DNA of 64,000 bases from Candidatus Chloroploca sp. Khr17 (GCF_004138165.1 NZ_RYFF01000009.1:61598-125597); one strand, 5' to 3'; positions 16,001 to 24,843 are shown, numbered from the stretch's first letter. Translations and numbers: made by a program. The notes: generated by a model from the letters alone, not told the origin.

Positions 16001-17205
16001 CCTAGACTCTTAATAATCGCCCGTGCATCAAGTCGCTGGCCCGCGAGCAGAGTCCCGGCACGAAACAATCTTGCCGCTATCCAAAGACACGCCATGGCCG
16101 AAACGACCAGAACACCGACACTGAGCATAATTTCCCACAGCGGGATCGTCGTCAAGGGTACGCGGATCATCATGGTAACTGGTGCAGTCATGGGGAAGAA
16201 ACTCAGCCCTCTTGCCAGCACGCTATCAGGCTGATCAATAATGGTCGTCATAAACCAGAGTGGCACAATGCACGGGATGATCAAGATTGCGACCAGTTGG
16301 GAACCTTCACGCATGTGGGTTACCGTAGCCCCAACACCAGCCAACAAACTGCCGTACACCAGATAGCCAAGCAGATAATAGACCAACGCTAGAACGACTG
16401 CTGTCCACGACACAGCCAATCCCGCTTGCTCAAGTGCGTCCGTACTGGTCTTGAGCAAGAGCATACCAGCCGCAAGCCAGATGCTCACCTGTACGAAGCC
16501 AAGCAACCCGAGCCCCAGCACTTTGCCGGTCAACAATGCAAGAGGGCGAACGGTCGTGAGCACAAGCTCGATGGTGCGATTTTCCTTCTCTTCGGTCACA
16601 CTCTGGAGTAAAAAACTTGCCGCTGAAAAGATCGTAATATAGAGCACCATTGCAAAAGCATACGGTAGCACAAAGGTCAGCATACCACGCTCAGCAGCCA
16701 TTGCCGTGGCAGGTTCAACCTGATCGTCTTCGGTCGGAAGTTGCAGCGCCAATGGACGCCCAAGTTGAGTAACGAGTTCCGGATGATCGGCAAGCAGGCT
16801 GGCCCGAAGGAGCATAACAATCAAAGCCTGACCCTGTGGGCCAGTCATGTCTTCACTCACCCAGGCAACCGTGCCTCCGCGCAAATAATCTTCTGGGAAG
16901 TGGTAGAAACCCTGCAACGCCCCCGTCTGGATGGCCTCAACACCACTCGCCACATCAGGCAAAGCCTGTACCTGAGCCGCGAGCGCTTCAGGCACCGGCA
17001 ACGTGAAGACTCCCGCCTCATCCACATAGCCAAACGGCTTGCCAGTCAAAGCCGCGAGGTCATCGGGAGACGCGGTCGCATTCGCACGCATAAAGAGCAT
17101 CACGACCCCAAGCACAAGAGGGAAGAGCAGGGTCGTGATCAAAAAACTGGGCCGCAAGACATGACGCCGAAACTCGTGTCTTGCCACCAGAAAAGTTCGT
17201 TGCAT
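15997..17205 (-). CDS. ABC-2 type transporter permease (NatB-like), second copy
   Basis: The 402-residue product starts at ATG 17205 with GGAGGA 6 nt upstream; longer in-frame starts overlap the previous gene and were rejected. The topology is typical of ABC2_membrane_3: one N-terminal TM helix (~22-42), an extracytoplasmic domain of ~130 residues and about five C-terminal TM helices (~180-390). The cytoplasmic segment SVTEEKENRTIELVLTTVRP before TM2 is the characteristic NatB coupling motif. It lies 29 nt after the paralogous permease and pairs with the ATPase at 18443-19372 as a heteromeric exporter. The substrate is unknown; NatAB systems move Na+ or drugs. Confidence 0.88.
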   Translation of the reverse strand: MQRTFLVARHEFRRHVLRPSFLITTLLFPLVLGVVMLFMRANATASPDDLAALTGKPFGYVDEAGVFTLPVPEALAAQVQALPDVASGVEAIQTGALQGFYHFPEDYLRGGTVAWVSEDMTGPQGQALIVMLLRASLLADHPELVTQLGRPLALQLPTEDDQVEPATAMAAERGMLTFVLPYAFAMVLYITIFSAASFLLQSVTEEKENRTIELVLTTVRPLALLTGKVLGLGLLGFVQVSIWLAAGMLLLKTSTDALEQAGLAVSWTAVVLALVYYLLGYLVYGSLLAGVGATVTHMREGSQLVAILIIPCIVPLWFMTTIIDQPDSVLARGLSFFPMTAPVTMMIRVPLTTIPLWEIMLSVGVLVVSAMACLWIAARLFRAGTLLAGQRLDARAIIKSLG

Positions 17206-17234
17206 AGGATCCTCCTCAAGCAAGATCGCGCGGA

Positions 17235-18446
17235 TCAACCGACGCGTAGAGCGCGCACGATCTCCCGGACTCGCAAGCGTTGACCATAGCGTAGCATTCC
17301 CACCCGAAAGATCCGCGTTGCCATCCCAATGGCGAGCCATGCCGAGACAACCAGGAGGCTGAAGCTCAGCCCAATCTGCCATCCAGGCACATTGCCCAGC
17401 ACAAGGCGAAGCAACATCCCTATGGGCGCTGAAAGGGGAAAGAGGCTAAGGGTAACGGCAATCAGGCCATCGGGGTTGGTAAAAAAGATCACGCTGAGCA
17501 TCAAGGGCAAAACCGCCACAACGGTCATCAAGCCAGCAAACTGCTGCGCCTCTTGCGCTGTTGGCACAATCGCACTGATGGCCACCATCAGCCCGGCAAA
17601 GAGCAAGTAGCCCGGAATGAAAAAGAGCAGAACCGGCACAAAGGCGCCCAGGCTGAGGCGTACCTCGCGCAATGGATCCACAAAAACCGCCCCGATGCCC
17701 CAGGCAAGCGCCACGCCGCTCAACCAGACCAGCGCAATCGTAAAGCCAAGCAAGCCCAATCCTAGAACCTTGCCGCCAATCAATTGTCCAGGGCTGATTG
17801 AAGTCGTGACAATCTCAATCGTGCGGTTCTCCTTCTCCTCCACGAGTGCCTGCAGCAAATAACTCGCCGAAGAAAAGATCGTCACCATAAAGAGCAGGCT
17901 ACCGAGCATTGCGGCAAGGATGCGCTGACCCAGCGCAGAGGGATCAAGGGATGTCCCATCAACCTGGCGCGACTCAAGCTTAGCCAGGGGATCTAGAGCC
18001 ACCATAGCCACGTCGGCAGCAAGGTCAGCACGAGCCAGCAAACCCTGATTGAGAGCGCCCCGCAAACTACGTTGTCCAGGTGGCGAAAGCCGCTCAGCCC
18101 CATACAGCACAAGCGCACCAGTCGCCGCATAGTCAGGCGCGATCACCACATAGCTCTCAATAGCACCTGTGGCAAGAGCCGCCCTGGCTGCCTCGGGATC
18201 GGCAAAGCGAACCAGTTGCATCGCCGGCTCATCATGATCCGATAGAGCAGTCAAGGCCGCTCCGCTGAAAAGACCAGACTGATCGACATACCCGATCGCC
18301 GTTTCCGGACGAACAAGATTGACGATCACAATCAACGCCATCCCAACGAGCACAAGAAGCGGCAATCCCAAGGTTGCCAACACAAAACCTCGCCGGCGCA
18401 CATGGAGCAAATATTCGTGATGCGCAACGTGCAGCAACCTGTTCAT
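17235..18446 (-). CDS. ABC-2 type transporter permease (NatB-like), first copy
   Basis: The 403-residue product has one N-terminal TM helix (~20-40), an external domain and about six C-terminal TM helices (~180-385). It carries the family motif VEEKENRTIEIVTTSISP. Its start overlaps the ATPase stop (ATGA at 18443-18446). It is a clear paralog of the next permease, so the exporter probably uses a permease heterodimer. Confidence 0.9.
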   Translation of the reverse strand: MNRLLHVAHHEYLLHVRRRGFVLATLGLPLLVLVGMALIVIVNLVRPETAIGYVDQSGLFSGAALTALSDHDEPAMQLVRFADPEAARAALATGAIESYVVIAPDYAATGALVLYGAERLSPPGQRSLRGALNQGLLARADLAADVAMVALDPLAKLESRQVDGTSLDPSALGQRILAAMLGSLLFMVTIFSSASYLLQALVEEKENRTIEIVTTSISPGQLIGGKVLGLGLLGFTIALVWLSGVALAWGIGAVFVDPLREVRLSLGAFVPVLLFFIPGYLLFAGLMVAISAIVPTAQEAQQFAGLMTVVAVLPLMLSVIFFTNPDGLIAVTLSLFPLSAPIGMLLRLVLGNVPGWQIGLSFSLLVVSAWLAIGMATRIFRVGMLRYGQRLRVREIVRALRVG

Positions 18447-19372
18447 GCCATCACCTCCTCGGCAGGATGCGTGCCCTCTACCACGCGCACAAAGATCTCA
18501 TCAAGAGACGGCAACGCTACCGCAAAACGGTCTACTGTATACGCAGGCTGCGCCGCCAGAGCCTGAAAAATCTCACGGGGCGTCGTGGTTTCATCCAGGT
18601 GCAACTGAAGCCTGCCAGTATCACCAAGTGGTTCTACCGCGATCACACCAGGGAGATCAGCCAGGGTGCCGTGACCATCAAGCAACACGGCATTGGCGGC
18701 AAATTGGCGACGTACCTCGTCAACTGTGCCATAGAGAACCACCTCACCGCGGTTGATCATCACCATGCGCTCGGCCAATTCTTCTACCAGGTGCATCTGA
18801 TGGGTTGACATGATCACTGTACGCCCCTGGGCAGCAAATTCACGCAAAACTTCTTTGATAAGGCGCGTATTGACCGGATCAAGGGCGGCAAACGGCTCAT
18901 CAACGATTAATAAGTCCGGTTCGTGGATCAGTGCCGCAATAAACTGCGCCTTTTGCTGCATGCCACGACTCAAATCATTGATCTTCTTCTGCGTATGGGT
19001 CGCAAGATCAAAACGCTCGAGCCAGAACATCAACCGACGACGCGCTTCGCTTGTACGCACGCCCTTGAGCCCGGCCAGATAGATCAGACAATCCAGCAGA
19101 TTCAGATTACGATAGAGGCCTCGTTCCTCGGGGAGATACCCGATGCGATCAAGGGTATCGAGACTAGGAGCCTGCCCAAAAAGCGCAATCGTGCCACGAT
19201 CAGGCTTAAAAATATCTAGCGCCATACGGATCGTCGTCGTCTTGCCAGCCCCATTCGGGCCAAGCAGCGCAAAGATTTCGCCAGGGCCAACGCGAAAACT
19301 CACTTCACGCACCGCAACCTGCGTAGCAAACGACTTCGCAATCTTGTCAATGACAAGTGGATCCATAATCAT
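18443..19372 (-). CDS. ABC transporter ATP-binding protein (NatA-like)
   Basis: The product has 310 residues. ATG 19372 follows GGAAAGAG; a longer frame upstream crosses a regulatory dyad and was rejected. It has Walker A GPNGAGKTTT (~38-47), a Q-loop region GYLPEERGLYRNL, signature LSRGMQQK, Walker B LLIVDEPFAALDP and switch His STHQ. A C-terminal ~80-residue DUF4162-like domain follows. It is the first gene of a four-gene operon with two permeases and an S41 peptidase, and energises export. Confidence 0.93.
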   Translation of the reverse strand: MIMDPLVIDKIAKSFATQVAVREVSFRVGPGEIFALLGPNGAGKTTTIRMALDIFKPDRGTIALFGQAPSLDTLDRIGYLPEERGLYRNLNLLDCLIYLAGLKGVRTSEARRRLMFWLERFDLATHTQKKINDLSRGMQQKAQFIAALIHEPDLLIVDEPFAALDPVNTRLIKEVLREFAAQGRTVIMSTHQMHLVEELAERMVMINRGEVVLYGTVDEVRRQFAANAVLLDGHGTLADLPGVIAVEPLGDTGRLQLHLDETTTPREIFQALAAQPAYTVDRFAVALPSLDEIFVRVVEGTHPAEEVMA

Positions 19373-19383
19373 TGCTCTTTCCT

Positions 19384-19416
19384 CATGCAATCCACCTCCA
19401 AGACCTAGATTGCATG
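19384..19416 (-). promoter_or_regulatory. Inverted repeat in the leader of the ABC/S41 operon
   Basis: CATGCAATC (19384-19392) and GATTGCATG (19408-19416) form a perfect 9-bp dyad with a 15-nt spacer. It lies directly before the ribosome-binding site of the ATPase gene. A TACAAT -10-like box lies 60 bp further upstream (19476-19481, minus). A repressor site or leader hairpin is inferred. Confidence 0.4.
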
Positions 19417-19745
19417 CGTACCTTGCCGAACCTCCTTGGCAATGCAGCAAGCGCAGCTTGTAAGCATGTAGCCACATTGTAGTCTAGCTATCGGCAGAAT
19501 GCATCGGCCAGGTGAAGGATGCCGTCTAGGTCAAAAGATCAGTCATCTGGCTAGGACTGGCGGCGGCTAGACCCAATCCCTTGCCCCAAGGCCCAGACAT
19601 ATGCTATCCTGGCGCATATCAATGCTTAGACATGTTTCAGGTTACTTTACCGCTCAGAGGCCTCTATCGGGTACTGATGCGCTCGGCTATTTCCTATTTT
19701 CTAGCTCCTAAATTCTTGTCTTACCGTTGAACCAGAGGCCAAGTG

Positions 19746-20444
19746 ATGCCGACGATGTATGAGATCTATGCCCAGTACGCCCCCGAGTACGATGCGCTGG
19801 TGACGCATGAAGATTATCAAGGCCAGTTGGCCCAGACGTTACAGCGCCTCTATGATGTGACGAACAAAGATGTGGCTGAGTTTGGCGTTGGCACTGGCAG
19901 GGTGACGGCTATGCTGGTCGAACAAGCCAGGCACATTACCTGTTTTGATCGTTCGCCCCATATGCTGGCCTATGCCCAGCAGAAGTTGCAGGCCTATGCC
20001 GACAAACTCGCGTTTGTGCAACGCGATAACCTGGAACTGAACCAGGTTGAATGCCAGGTTGATTGCGTGATCGAGGGGTGGAGCTTTGGGCATACGGTGC
20101 TTGATCATCCTGAGACGATGGACGACGTGATTGATCACCTCGTGGCGGGGTGCATATCGCTTGCGCGCCCAGGTGGTGCGGTTATCCTGATCGAAACAAT
20201 GGGTACCATGGTCGACGCCCCGGCCCCCCCGCTCGCCGAACTCGCCCACTTCTATGCCAGGCTCCGTGACCAGCACGGCTTTGCCGAACACGTGATCCGC
20301 ACCGATTATGCCTTTGCTGATGCTGAAGAGGCCGCCAAGATCATGGGCTTCTTTTTTGGCGAAGCGATGGGCGAACACATCCGCACCACCCGCCAAGCCA
20401 TCATCAAAGAGTACACCGGCATATGGATCAAAACGATCACCTGA
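19746..20444 (+). CDS. Class I SAM-dependent methyltransferase
   Basis: The 232-residue product starts at ATG 19746, 7 nt after AGAGG; GTG 19743 is less likely. Motif I AEFGVGTGRVT (~41-51) and the acidic strand-2 end ITCFDRSPHML identify a Rossmann-fold SAM methyltransferase of the methyltransf_25 type. The C-terminal ~100 residues (GAVILIETMGT onward) complete the sheet. The substrate cannot be read. It is followed by the SCP2 gene, which has its own promoter inside the last codons and gap. Confidence 0.85.
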   Translation: MPTMYEIYAQYAPEYDALVTHEDYQGQLAQTLQRLYDVTNKDVAEFGVGTGRVTAMLVEQARHITCFDRSPHMLAYAQQKLQAYADKLAFVQRDNLELNQVECQVDCVIEGWSFGHTVLDHPETMDDVIDHLVAGCISLARPGGAVILIETMGTMVDAPAPPLAELAHFYARLRDQHGFAEHVIRTDYAFADAEEAAKIMGFFFGEAMGEHIRTTRQAIIKEYTGIWIKTIT

Positions 20445-20461
20445 CTGACGCAACGCGTTAC

Positions 20462-20490
20462 TTGCGTAAGCGCCGATTTCCTGCTATGAT
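20462..20490 (+). promoter_or_regulatory. Sigma70-like promoter for the SCP2-domain gene
   Basis: TTGCGT (20462-20467) and TATGAT (20485-20490) are spaced by 17 nt, 34 bp before the proposed start codon. Confidence 0.5.
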
Positions 20491-20524
20491 TCAGCCTATC
20501 TATCTTTACCCCATGGAGAGGCTG

Positions 20525-20956
20525 ATGACATACTTCAAAGACGAAGCCGAGTTGCAGCAGATTCTCGGCCAACTGTACGATCTGGTCAAGACCGATGCCC
20601 GCGTTGCGCCACGAATCTGCGAAGGAAAAATCGTTATTCAGTTCCGCTATGAAGAACCGTTTGGCATAGCGACGATTGATGCAGCCCATCCGCCAACCCA
20701 ACCAGGGGCCTACTGTGATGTTCACTGGGGCGAGGTTGATCTCAAGCCTGATGTGACGATGTCGATGAAAGCGGATATTGCCCACCAGTTCTGGCACGGC
20801 AAGATCAATTTGATGGCCGCCCTCACCCGCAAGCAGATCATTGCCAAAGGGCCGATTCCCAAGATTCTGAAGTTGCTCCCAGCAGTTGAACCCGTCTACA
20901 AGATGTATCCCAAGATGCTGCGCGAGATCGGCCGTGAGGATATCGCGCTCAAGTAG
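20525..20956 (+). CDS. SCP2 sterol-binding domain protein
   Basis: The 143-residue product is proposed to start at ATG 20525 behind GGAGAGG; earlier in-frame ATGs (20486, 20513) overlap the promoter or lack an RBS. The sequence GKIVIQFRYE, DVTMSMKADIAHQFWHGKIN and a terminal amphipathic region match the SCP2 lipid-binding fold, which forms a hydrophobic pocket for acyl or sterol-like ligands. No enzyme motif is present. Single-domain SCP2 proteins are thought to carry or sense lipids. It is transcribed in the same direction as the SAM methyltransferase, with which it may act. Confidence 0.75.
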   Translation: MTYFKDEAELQQILGQLYDLVKTDARVAPRICEGKIVIQFRYEEPFGIATIDAAHPPTQPGAYCDVHWGEVDLKPDVTMSMKADIAHQFWHGKINLMAALTRKQIIAKGPIPKILKLLPAVEPVYKMYPKMLREIGREDIALK

Positions 20957-21025
20957 GCGAGCGTCAATCCTTCTTTACGTCCCGGGGCTGACACATCGGT
21001 GCAGTGCGGGCGACCTTTCGGGCAT

Positions 21026-21634
21026 ATGCCGAGCAATAGCGAGATGTATGAACGCGGCGCCCGCGACGCCGAGTTTGATGAACTAGATCTCTTTTATTAC
21101 CAACACTACTACTACTATCGCCAGGGGTATAACCAGGCCCGCAAGCAGAGTACGACGCGGGGCACTGTTCCCCCTGCGATGGTAGTAGTGTTTGTTGTGG
21201 TGCTCACGCTTAGTCTCGTGGCTGGCGGTGTCTGGTGGTTTGCAGAACGCAGCGCTCGCCCTGGTCAGGCTGCCGTTGAAGCAACCCTCATTCCTCCCAC
21301 AACAGTTGTTGAACGTCCTACCAGCCGCCCCATCCTCCAACCAACGGCCATCCCTCCTGCTGCACCAGTCCTCGAACCTGAACTGGTGCTGGCCGTCGGA
21401 CGTACGGCACGCATCGTCAATCTCAATGGCACGGTTTTGCGCGCACGCGCCAGCCCCGGGTTGACCGAAGTGGTCGCACGACTCCCTGATGCAAGCGAAG
21501 TTACGCTGGTCGAAGGCCCGGTTGAGGCTGATGGGTATGTCTGGTGGCGCGTGGAAGCCGCCGCCGGCACCGGATGGGTCGCCCAGGGTTCGCCGGAAGG
21601 AACCGTCTTCCTCGAGCCCTTGCCGCTCAATTGA
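21026..21634 (+). CDS. Membrane-anchored SH3-domain protein
   Basis: The product has ~202 residues; no strong RBS decides between ATG 21026 and 21044. A Tyr-rich cytoplasmic head (FYYQHYYYYRQGYNQ) precedes one TM helix (~52-75, VVVFVVVLTLSLVAGGVWWF). A Pro/Thr-rich linker (~80-125) follows, then a bacterial SH3 domain (~130-200) with NGTVLRARASPG, DASEVTLVEGP and WWRVEAAAGTGWVA. SH3b domains usually bind cell-wall or peptide ligands outside the cell. The aromatic head may mediate clustering; that is speculation. Confidence 0.75.
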   Translation: MPSNSEMYERGARDAEFDELDLFYYQHYYYYRQGYNQARKQSTTRGTVPPAMVVVFVVVLTLSLVAGGVWWFAERSARPGQAAVEATLIPPTTVVERPTSRPILQPTAIPPAAPVLEPELVLAVGRTARIVNLNGTVLRARASPGLTEVVARLPDASEVTLVEGPVEADGYVWWRVEAAAGTGWVAQGSPEGTVFLEPLPLN

Positions 21635-21648
21635 TCACGAGTGGGTCT

Positions 21649-22695
21649 ATGAAGTTGATTGTGCAAATTCCTGCGCTGAATGAGCGTGAGACCATCGCCG
21701 CAGTCATTGCCGATGTGCCGCGTACAATCCCCGGGATCAGTGCGGTCGAGGTGCTCGTCATTGATGATGGCTGTACTGATGATACGGTCACGGTGGCGCT
21801 GCGCGCCGGGGCCGACCATGTGGTGCGCCATACGGCCAATAAGGGGCTTGCCAATGCCTATCAGACGGGCATTGATACGGCCCTCCGCCTCGGGGCTGAT
21901 CTTATTGTCAATACGGATGCCGATCATCAATACCCGGGCCGCGAGATCGCCACCCTTGTGCAACCGATTATTCAAGGGAAAGCTGATATTGTCGTCGGCG
22001 ACCGCCAGGTGCAGCATATCGAACATTTTTCGCCACTCAAGAAGACCTTGCAGCACCTCGGTAGTTCGGTGGTGCGTTGGGCCTCGGAGACGGATGTGCC
22101 CGATACGGTTAGTGGTTTCCGGGCGCTGACCCGTGAGGCCGCCCTGCGGACGTTTGTCACGACTGACTTCTCTTACACCATCGAAGCGCTGATTCAGGCG
22201 GGCAAACGCCGTCTGACGATTGTCGCCGTGCCGATCACGACCAATTATGTCGAGCGCCCCTCGCGTTTGCATCGCGGCAATTGGAATTTCATCAAGCGCC
22301 AGGCCGCGATCATTGCCCGTACCTATGCCACGCACGAGCCGCTCAAGGTCTTTAGTTACCTGGCCGCTTTTCTCTTTACCCCCGGTGCCCTGCTGCTGAT
22401 CTGGGCCTTCTATATCTTCCTTGGCCGCCGGATGGAGTGGTTCGTCCAGTCGCGCTCCAACGACCAGTCGCTGCTCGTTGGCAGCATTCTCATCTTAATG
22501 GCGCTCTTTGTTTTCCTGATTGGCCTGCTGGCCGATCTCGTTGGGGGCGTCCGCCGGATTCAGCAAGAGGTGCTCTATCGTGTGCGTACGATTCAGGTGG
22601 ATGATGAAGCATGGCGGCGGAACGCCAGTGCCCGCCTGGATGCCCTCGAAACGGCACTGACCGAAGAGAGCGCCCCGACCACGCCAAAAACATAA
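21649..22695 (+). CDS. Family 2 glycosyltransferase with C-terminal membrane helices (DPM1/GtrB-like)
   Basis: The 348-residue product starts at ATG 21649, 14 nt after the SH3 gene. The GT-A core is seen in VQIPALNERETI (~5-15), VIDDGCTDDT (~38-48), the metal-binding NTDADHQYPG (~90-100) and VSGFRALTREA. Two TM helices (~240-265, 280-305) are followed by a coiled-coil-like tail. This is the organisation of polyprenyl-phosphate glycosyltransferases that charge a membrane lipid with one sugar. The sugar and acceptor cannot be determined. Confidence 0.88.
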   Translation: MKLIVQIPALNERETIAAVIADVPRTIPGISAVEVLVIDDGCTDDTVTVALRAGADHVVRHTANKGLANAYQTGIDTALRLGADLIVNTDADHQYPGREIATLVQPIIQGKADIVVGDRQVQHIEHFSPLKKTLQHLGSSVVRWASETDVPDTVSGFRALTREAALRTFVTTDFSYTIEALIQAGKRRLTIVAVPITTNYVERPSRLHRGNWNFIKRQAAIIARTYATHEPLKVFSYLAAFLFTPGALLLIWAFYIFLGRRMEWFVQSRSNDQSLLVGSILILMALFVFLIGLLADLVGGVRRIQQEVLYRVRTIQVDDEAWRRNASARLDALETALTEESAPTTPKT

Positions 22696-22721
22696 TGACC
22701 GGCGTGTGTACGCCGGTCATT
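22694..22721 (+). terminator. Terminator hairpin after the glycosyltransferase gene
   Basis: AATGACCGGCGT (22694-22705) pairs perfectly with 22710-22721 around GTGT, immediately at the stop codon. The T-tract is weak. Confidence 0.65.
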
Positions 22722-22741
22722 CCCGCTCAATTACCGCTTTA

Positions 22742-22951
22742 TTACCGATCAACCTGTTGCAACATTGATGGATGGGTGGTTGACTGGCGTGCCTGATGGG
22801 GTGTCGAGGACCAGATGATCCGTAGATGCTGAAGAGCGCCCCCGGTACGCCGATCGAGCAACATGACAAAGCGCGTCGCCTCTGCCAACCCGAGTCGCTC
22901 AACCAGTGCGTCCCAGCCCTCTTCTACCAACCGCTGTTCGCCATGGGTCAT
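22742..22951 (-). CDS. Small conserved-looking protein (69 aa), function unknown
   Basis: ATG 22951 follows GGAG by 9 nt. The N-terminal half (EEGWDALVERLGLAEATRF) looks like a compact helical module. From memory it resembles a small protein family that recurs next to toxin-antitoxin genes in Chloroflexota and cyanobacteria. The C-terminus is Gln/Ser/His-rich and uncharacterised. A long leader with an AACCAC/GTGGTT hairpin (22988-23007) and an extended -10 promoter at 23049-23057 supports a real gene. No function is claimed. Confidence 0.5.
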   Translation of the reverse strand: MTHGEQRLVEEGWDALVERLGLAEATRFVMLLDRRTGGALQHLRIIWSSTPHQARQSTTHPSMLQQVDR

Positions 22952-23048
22952 ACGTAGAGACTCCTTCAAACACAAAACAACCTGCACAACCACACAGCGT
23001 AGTGGTTTCACAGGCAACAATGCTAAAGCATGCAAACTAACACCGACG

Positions 23049-23057
23049 ATTGTACCA
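23049..23057 (-). promoter_or_regulatory. Extended -10 promoter (TGGTACAAT)
   Basis: The minus strand reads TGG-TACAAT about 100 bp before the small-protein start. No good -35 is visible, as is usual for extended -10 promoters. Confidence 0.4.
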
Positions 23058-23114
23058 CAAAAGCTGCCATACTATGCCAGCAAGGTGGGACAGATCAGCT
23101 TGCCAAGACATTGC

Positions 23115-23161
23115 TTTTGTCAAACAAAAGACCAGTTTCACTGGTCTTTTGTTTGACAAAA
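23115..23161 (-). terminator. Terminator of sucC (22-bp stem)
   Basis: Positions 23115-23136 pair perfectly with 23140-23161 around a 3-nt loop, starting 5 nt after the sucC stop. T-rich bases at both ends make it a strong, possibly bidirectional terminator. Confidence 0.8.
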
Positions 23162-23165
23162 CGAT

Positions 23166-24308
23166 CTACGCGGTAGCCTGTGCAGCGGCAACGGCTTTCT
23201 GGGCTGCTTCGGCAAGCGACGTGGCCGGGATCAACTGCGACTCGGCCAAGAGGCGAAGCCCCTCTTTTTCGTTGGTACCAGTCAGGCGGGCAATCAGCGG
23301 AATCGAGGTAGGAACTTCTTCGAGGGCGGCAATAATGCCCCGGGCCACTTCGTCAACACGGGTAATGCCACCAAAGATATTGAACATCACCGCCTTGACA
23401 TTGGGATCGGCAAGAATGATCTCGAGCGCCGTGCGGACTTTGTTTTTATCGGCACCACCACCGATATCAAGAAAATTCGCCGGTTCACCACCATAGAGCT
23501 TGACCACATCCATCGTCGCCATCGCGAGACCAGCCCCATTGACCATGCACCCGATCGAACCATCAAGCTTGATAAAGGTAATGTCGGCAGCCCGGGCTCG
23601 CTGTTCGGCTTCCGGCTCATCAGAGGTATCACGCATCGCTTCAAGCTCAGGATGCCGAAAGAGCGCGCTATCGTCAACCAACACTTTTGAGTCAAGCGCG
23701 AGCAGACTACCATCATCACGAATCACCAGAGGGTTGATCTCGACCAGCGACGCATCACTCTTGATAAACGTCTGATAGAGCGCGGTCGCGATCTGGGCAA
23801 ACTGACGCGCCTGCTTGCCATCAGTCAGGCCAATCGCAAACGCCAATTCACGCGCCTGATACTCTTGCAAGCCAAGCATGGGATGCGCCGGAAGCTTGAT
23901 AATCGCCTCAGGGTTCGTACGGGCGACTTCCTCGATCTCTACCCCACCCTCAGCCGAGGCAATCATCACCACCCGCTTGGTGGCACGATCAAGGATCGCA
24001 CTAAGATAGATCTCTTTCTGATAACTAATCGCCTCAGCGACCAGCACCTTCTCGACGGTCAAACCTTTAATATCCATACCAAGAATCTGGCTGGCAACCT
24101 GTTCGGCCTCGGCAGGCGTATCAGCGAGCTTCACGCCCCCGGCCTTGCCACGGCCACCCACAAAGACCTGGGCCTTGATCACCACGCGACGACCCAGTTC
24201 TTCGGCGATCGTACGCGCCTCAGCCGCCGTCGTCGCGACACCACCTCCGGTAACGGGAATGCCATGCTGCGCCAGCAGGGCTCGGGCCTGGTACTCGTGC
24301 AATTTCAT
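23166..24308 (-). CDS. sucC: Succinate-CoA ligase (ADP-forming) beta subunit
   Basis: The 380-residue product has the usual family length; ATG 24308 follows GGAG. It converts succinyl-CoA plus ADP/GDP and phosphate to succinate, CoA and ATP/GTP in the TCA cycle, with SucD as partner. The N-terminus [19 protein letters not shown] and [20 protein letters not shown] form the ATP-grasp domain. EINPLV and the C-terminal phosphohistidine-loop region [14 protein letters not shown] and FNIFGGITR are intact. sucD is not adjacent, because the gene ends at a strong terminator, so the alpha subunit must lie elsewhere. A TTGACA promoter and a 12-bp palindrome lie upstream. Confidence 0.96.
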   Translation of the reverse strand: MKLHEYQARALLAQHGIPVTGGGVATTAAEARTIAEELGRRVVIKAQVFVGGRGKAGGVKLADTPAEAEQVASQILGMDIKGLTVEKVLVAEAISYQKEIYLSAILDRATKRVVMIASAEGGVEIEEVARTNPEAIIKLPAHPMLGLQEYQARELAFAIGLTDGKQARQFAQIATALYQTFIKSDASLVEINPLVIRDDGSLLALDSKVLVDDSALFRHPELEAMRDTSDEPEAEQRARAADITFIKLDGSIGCMVNGAGLAMATMDVVKLYGGEPANFLDIGGGADKNKVRTALEIILADPNVKAVMFNIFGGITRVDEVARGIIAALEEVPTSIPLIARLTGTNEKEGLRLLAESQLIPATSLAEAAQKAVAAAQATA

Positions 24309-24342
24309 ACGAATTCTCCACGACACTGAGCGAGACCATCGG

Positions 24343-24354
24343 AAGCACGTGCTT
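24343..24354. promoter_or_regulatory. 12-bp palindrome in the sucC leader
   Basis: AAGCACGTGCTT is perfectly palindromic, centred 40 bp before the sucC start and downstream of its promoter. A regulator site is inferred. Confidence 0.35.
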
Positions 24355-24422
24355 GCGGTTAGCGTATAGATAGATACCGCTTATTTATGATATGCATTCC
24401 AGATTGACCGCTTGCACCTGCT

Positions 24423-24452
24423 ATCGTAGCATATACCACAAAGCGATGTCAA
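24423..24452 (-). promoter_or_regulatory. Promoter of sucC
   Basis: On the minus strand TTGACA (24447-24452) and TACGAT (24423-24428) are 18 nt apart, 115 bp before the start codon. Confidence 0.5.
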
Positions 24453-24472
24453 TCTTTTGCCGGTGTGTACAT

Positions 24473-24625
24473 AGGGCGATTGCATCTTCCGTGGATGCAC
24501 CAGGCCAGGGCACCCGCAAGGGGTGCCCCTCCACCGGATCCGGCCCCCGGCCGGTAGGGGCACCCCTTGCGGGTGCCCTGATCGCGCGTCTTGTTGTCTC
24601 CGGTTTCGTATGATGCAATCGCCCT
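24473..24625. repeat. MITE-like element, copy 2
   Basis: It carries the same 14-bp ends as copy 1 (24473-24486 and 24612-24625). The direct repeat GGTGTGTACA is at 24462-24471 and 24627-24636. The 153-bp element is non-coding, and the inner arms are the GGGCACCCGCAAGGGG palindrome. Confidence 0.8.
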
Positions 24626-24640
24626 AGGTGTGTACACACC

Positions 24641-24725
24641 TAGGGCCAGGGCACCCGCAAGGGGTGCCCCTCCACCGGATCCGGCCCCCGGCCGGTAGGG
24701 GCACCCCTTGCGGGTGCCCTGATCG
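24641..24725. repeat. Duplicated palindromic core next to MITE copy 2
   Basis: The inner ~78 bp of copy 2 (24505-24583) recur almost exactly at 24647-24725 without the terminal repeats. The palindromic core can therefore exist independently of the 14-bp ends. Confidence 0.75.
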
Positions 24726-24780
24726 CTGGCGTCAACCCCCATCAAGGGCTAAAAGCAATCCTTTTCAAATAAGCTCACCT

Positions 24781-24843
24781 ACGCAAAAACCTTTGCGCCT
24801 TTGCGCCTTTGCGTCAAAAGAGCCGCCTTCTTTGCAAGGTATT
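24781..24843 (-). repeat. TTTGCGCC-type dispersed repeat, copy 1
   Basis: The minus strand reads CCTTGCAAAGAAGGC, then TTTTGACGCAAAGGCGCAAA and GGTTTTTGCG. This matches the repeats at 52219-52360 and 54432-54573. It ends against the purA 3' end. Confidence 0.7.
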
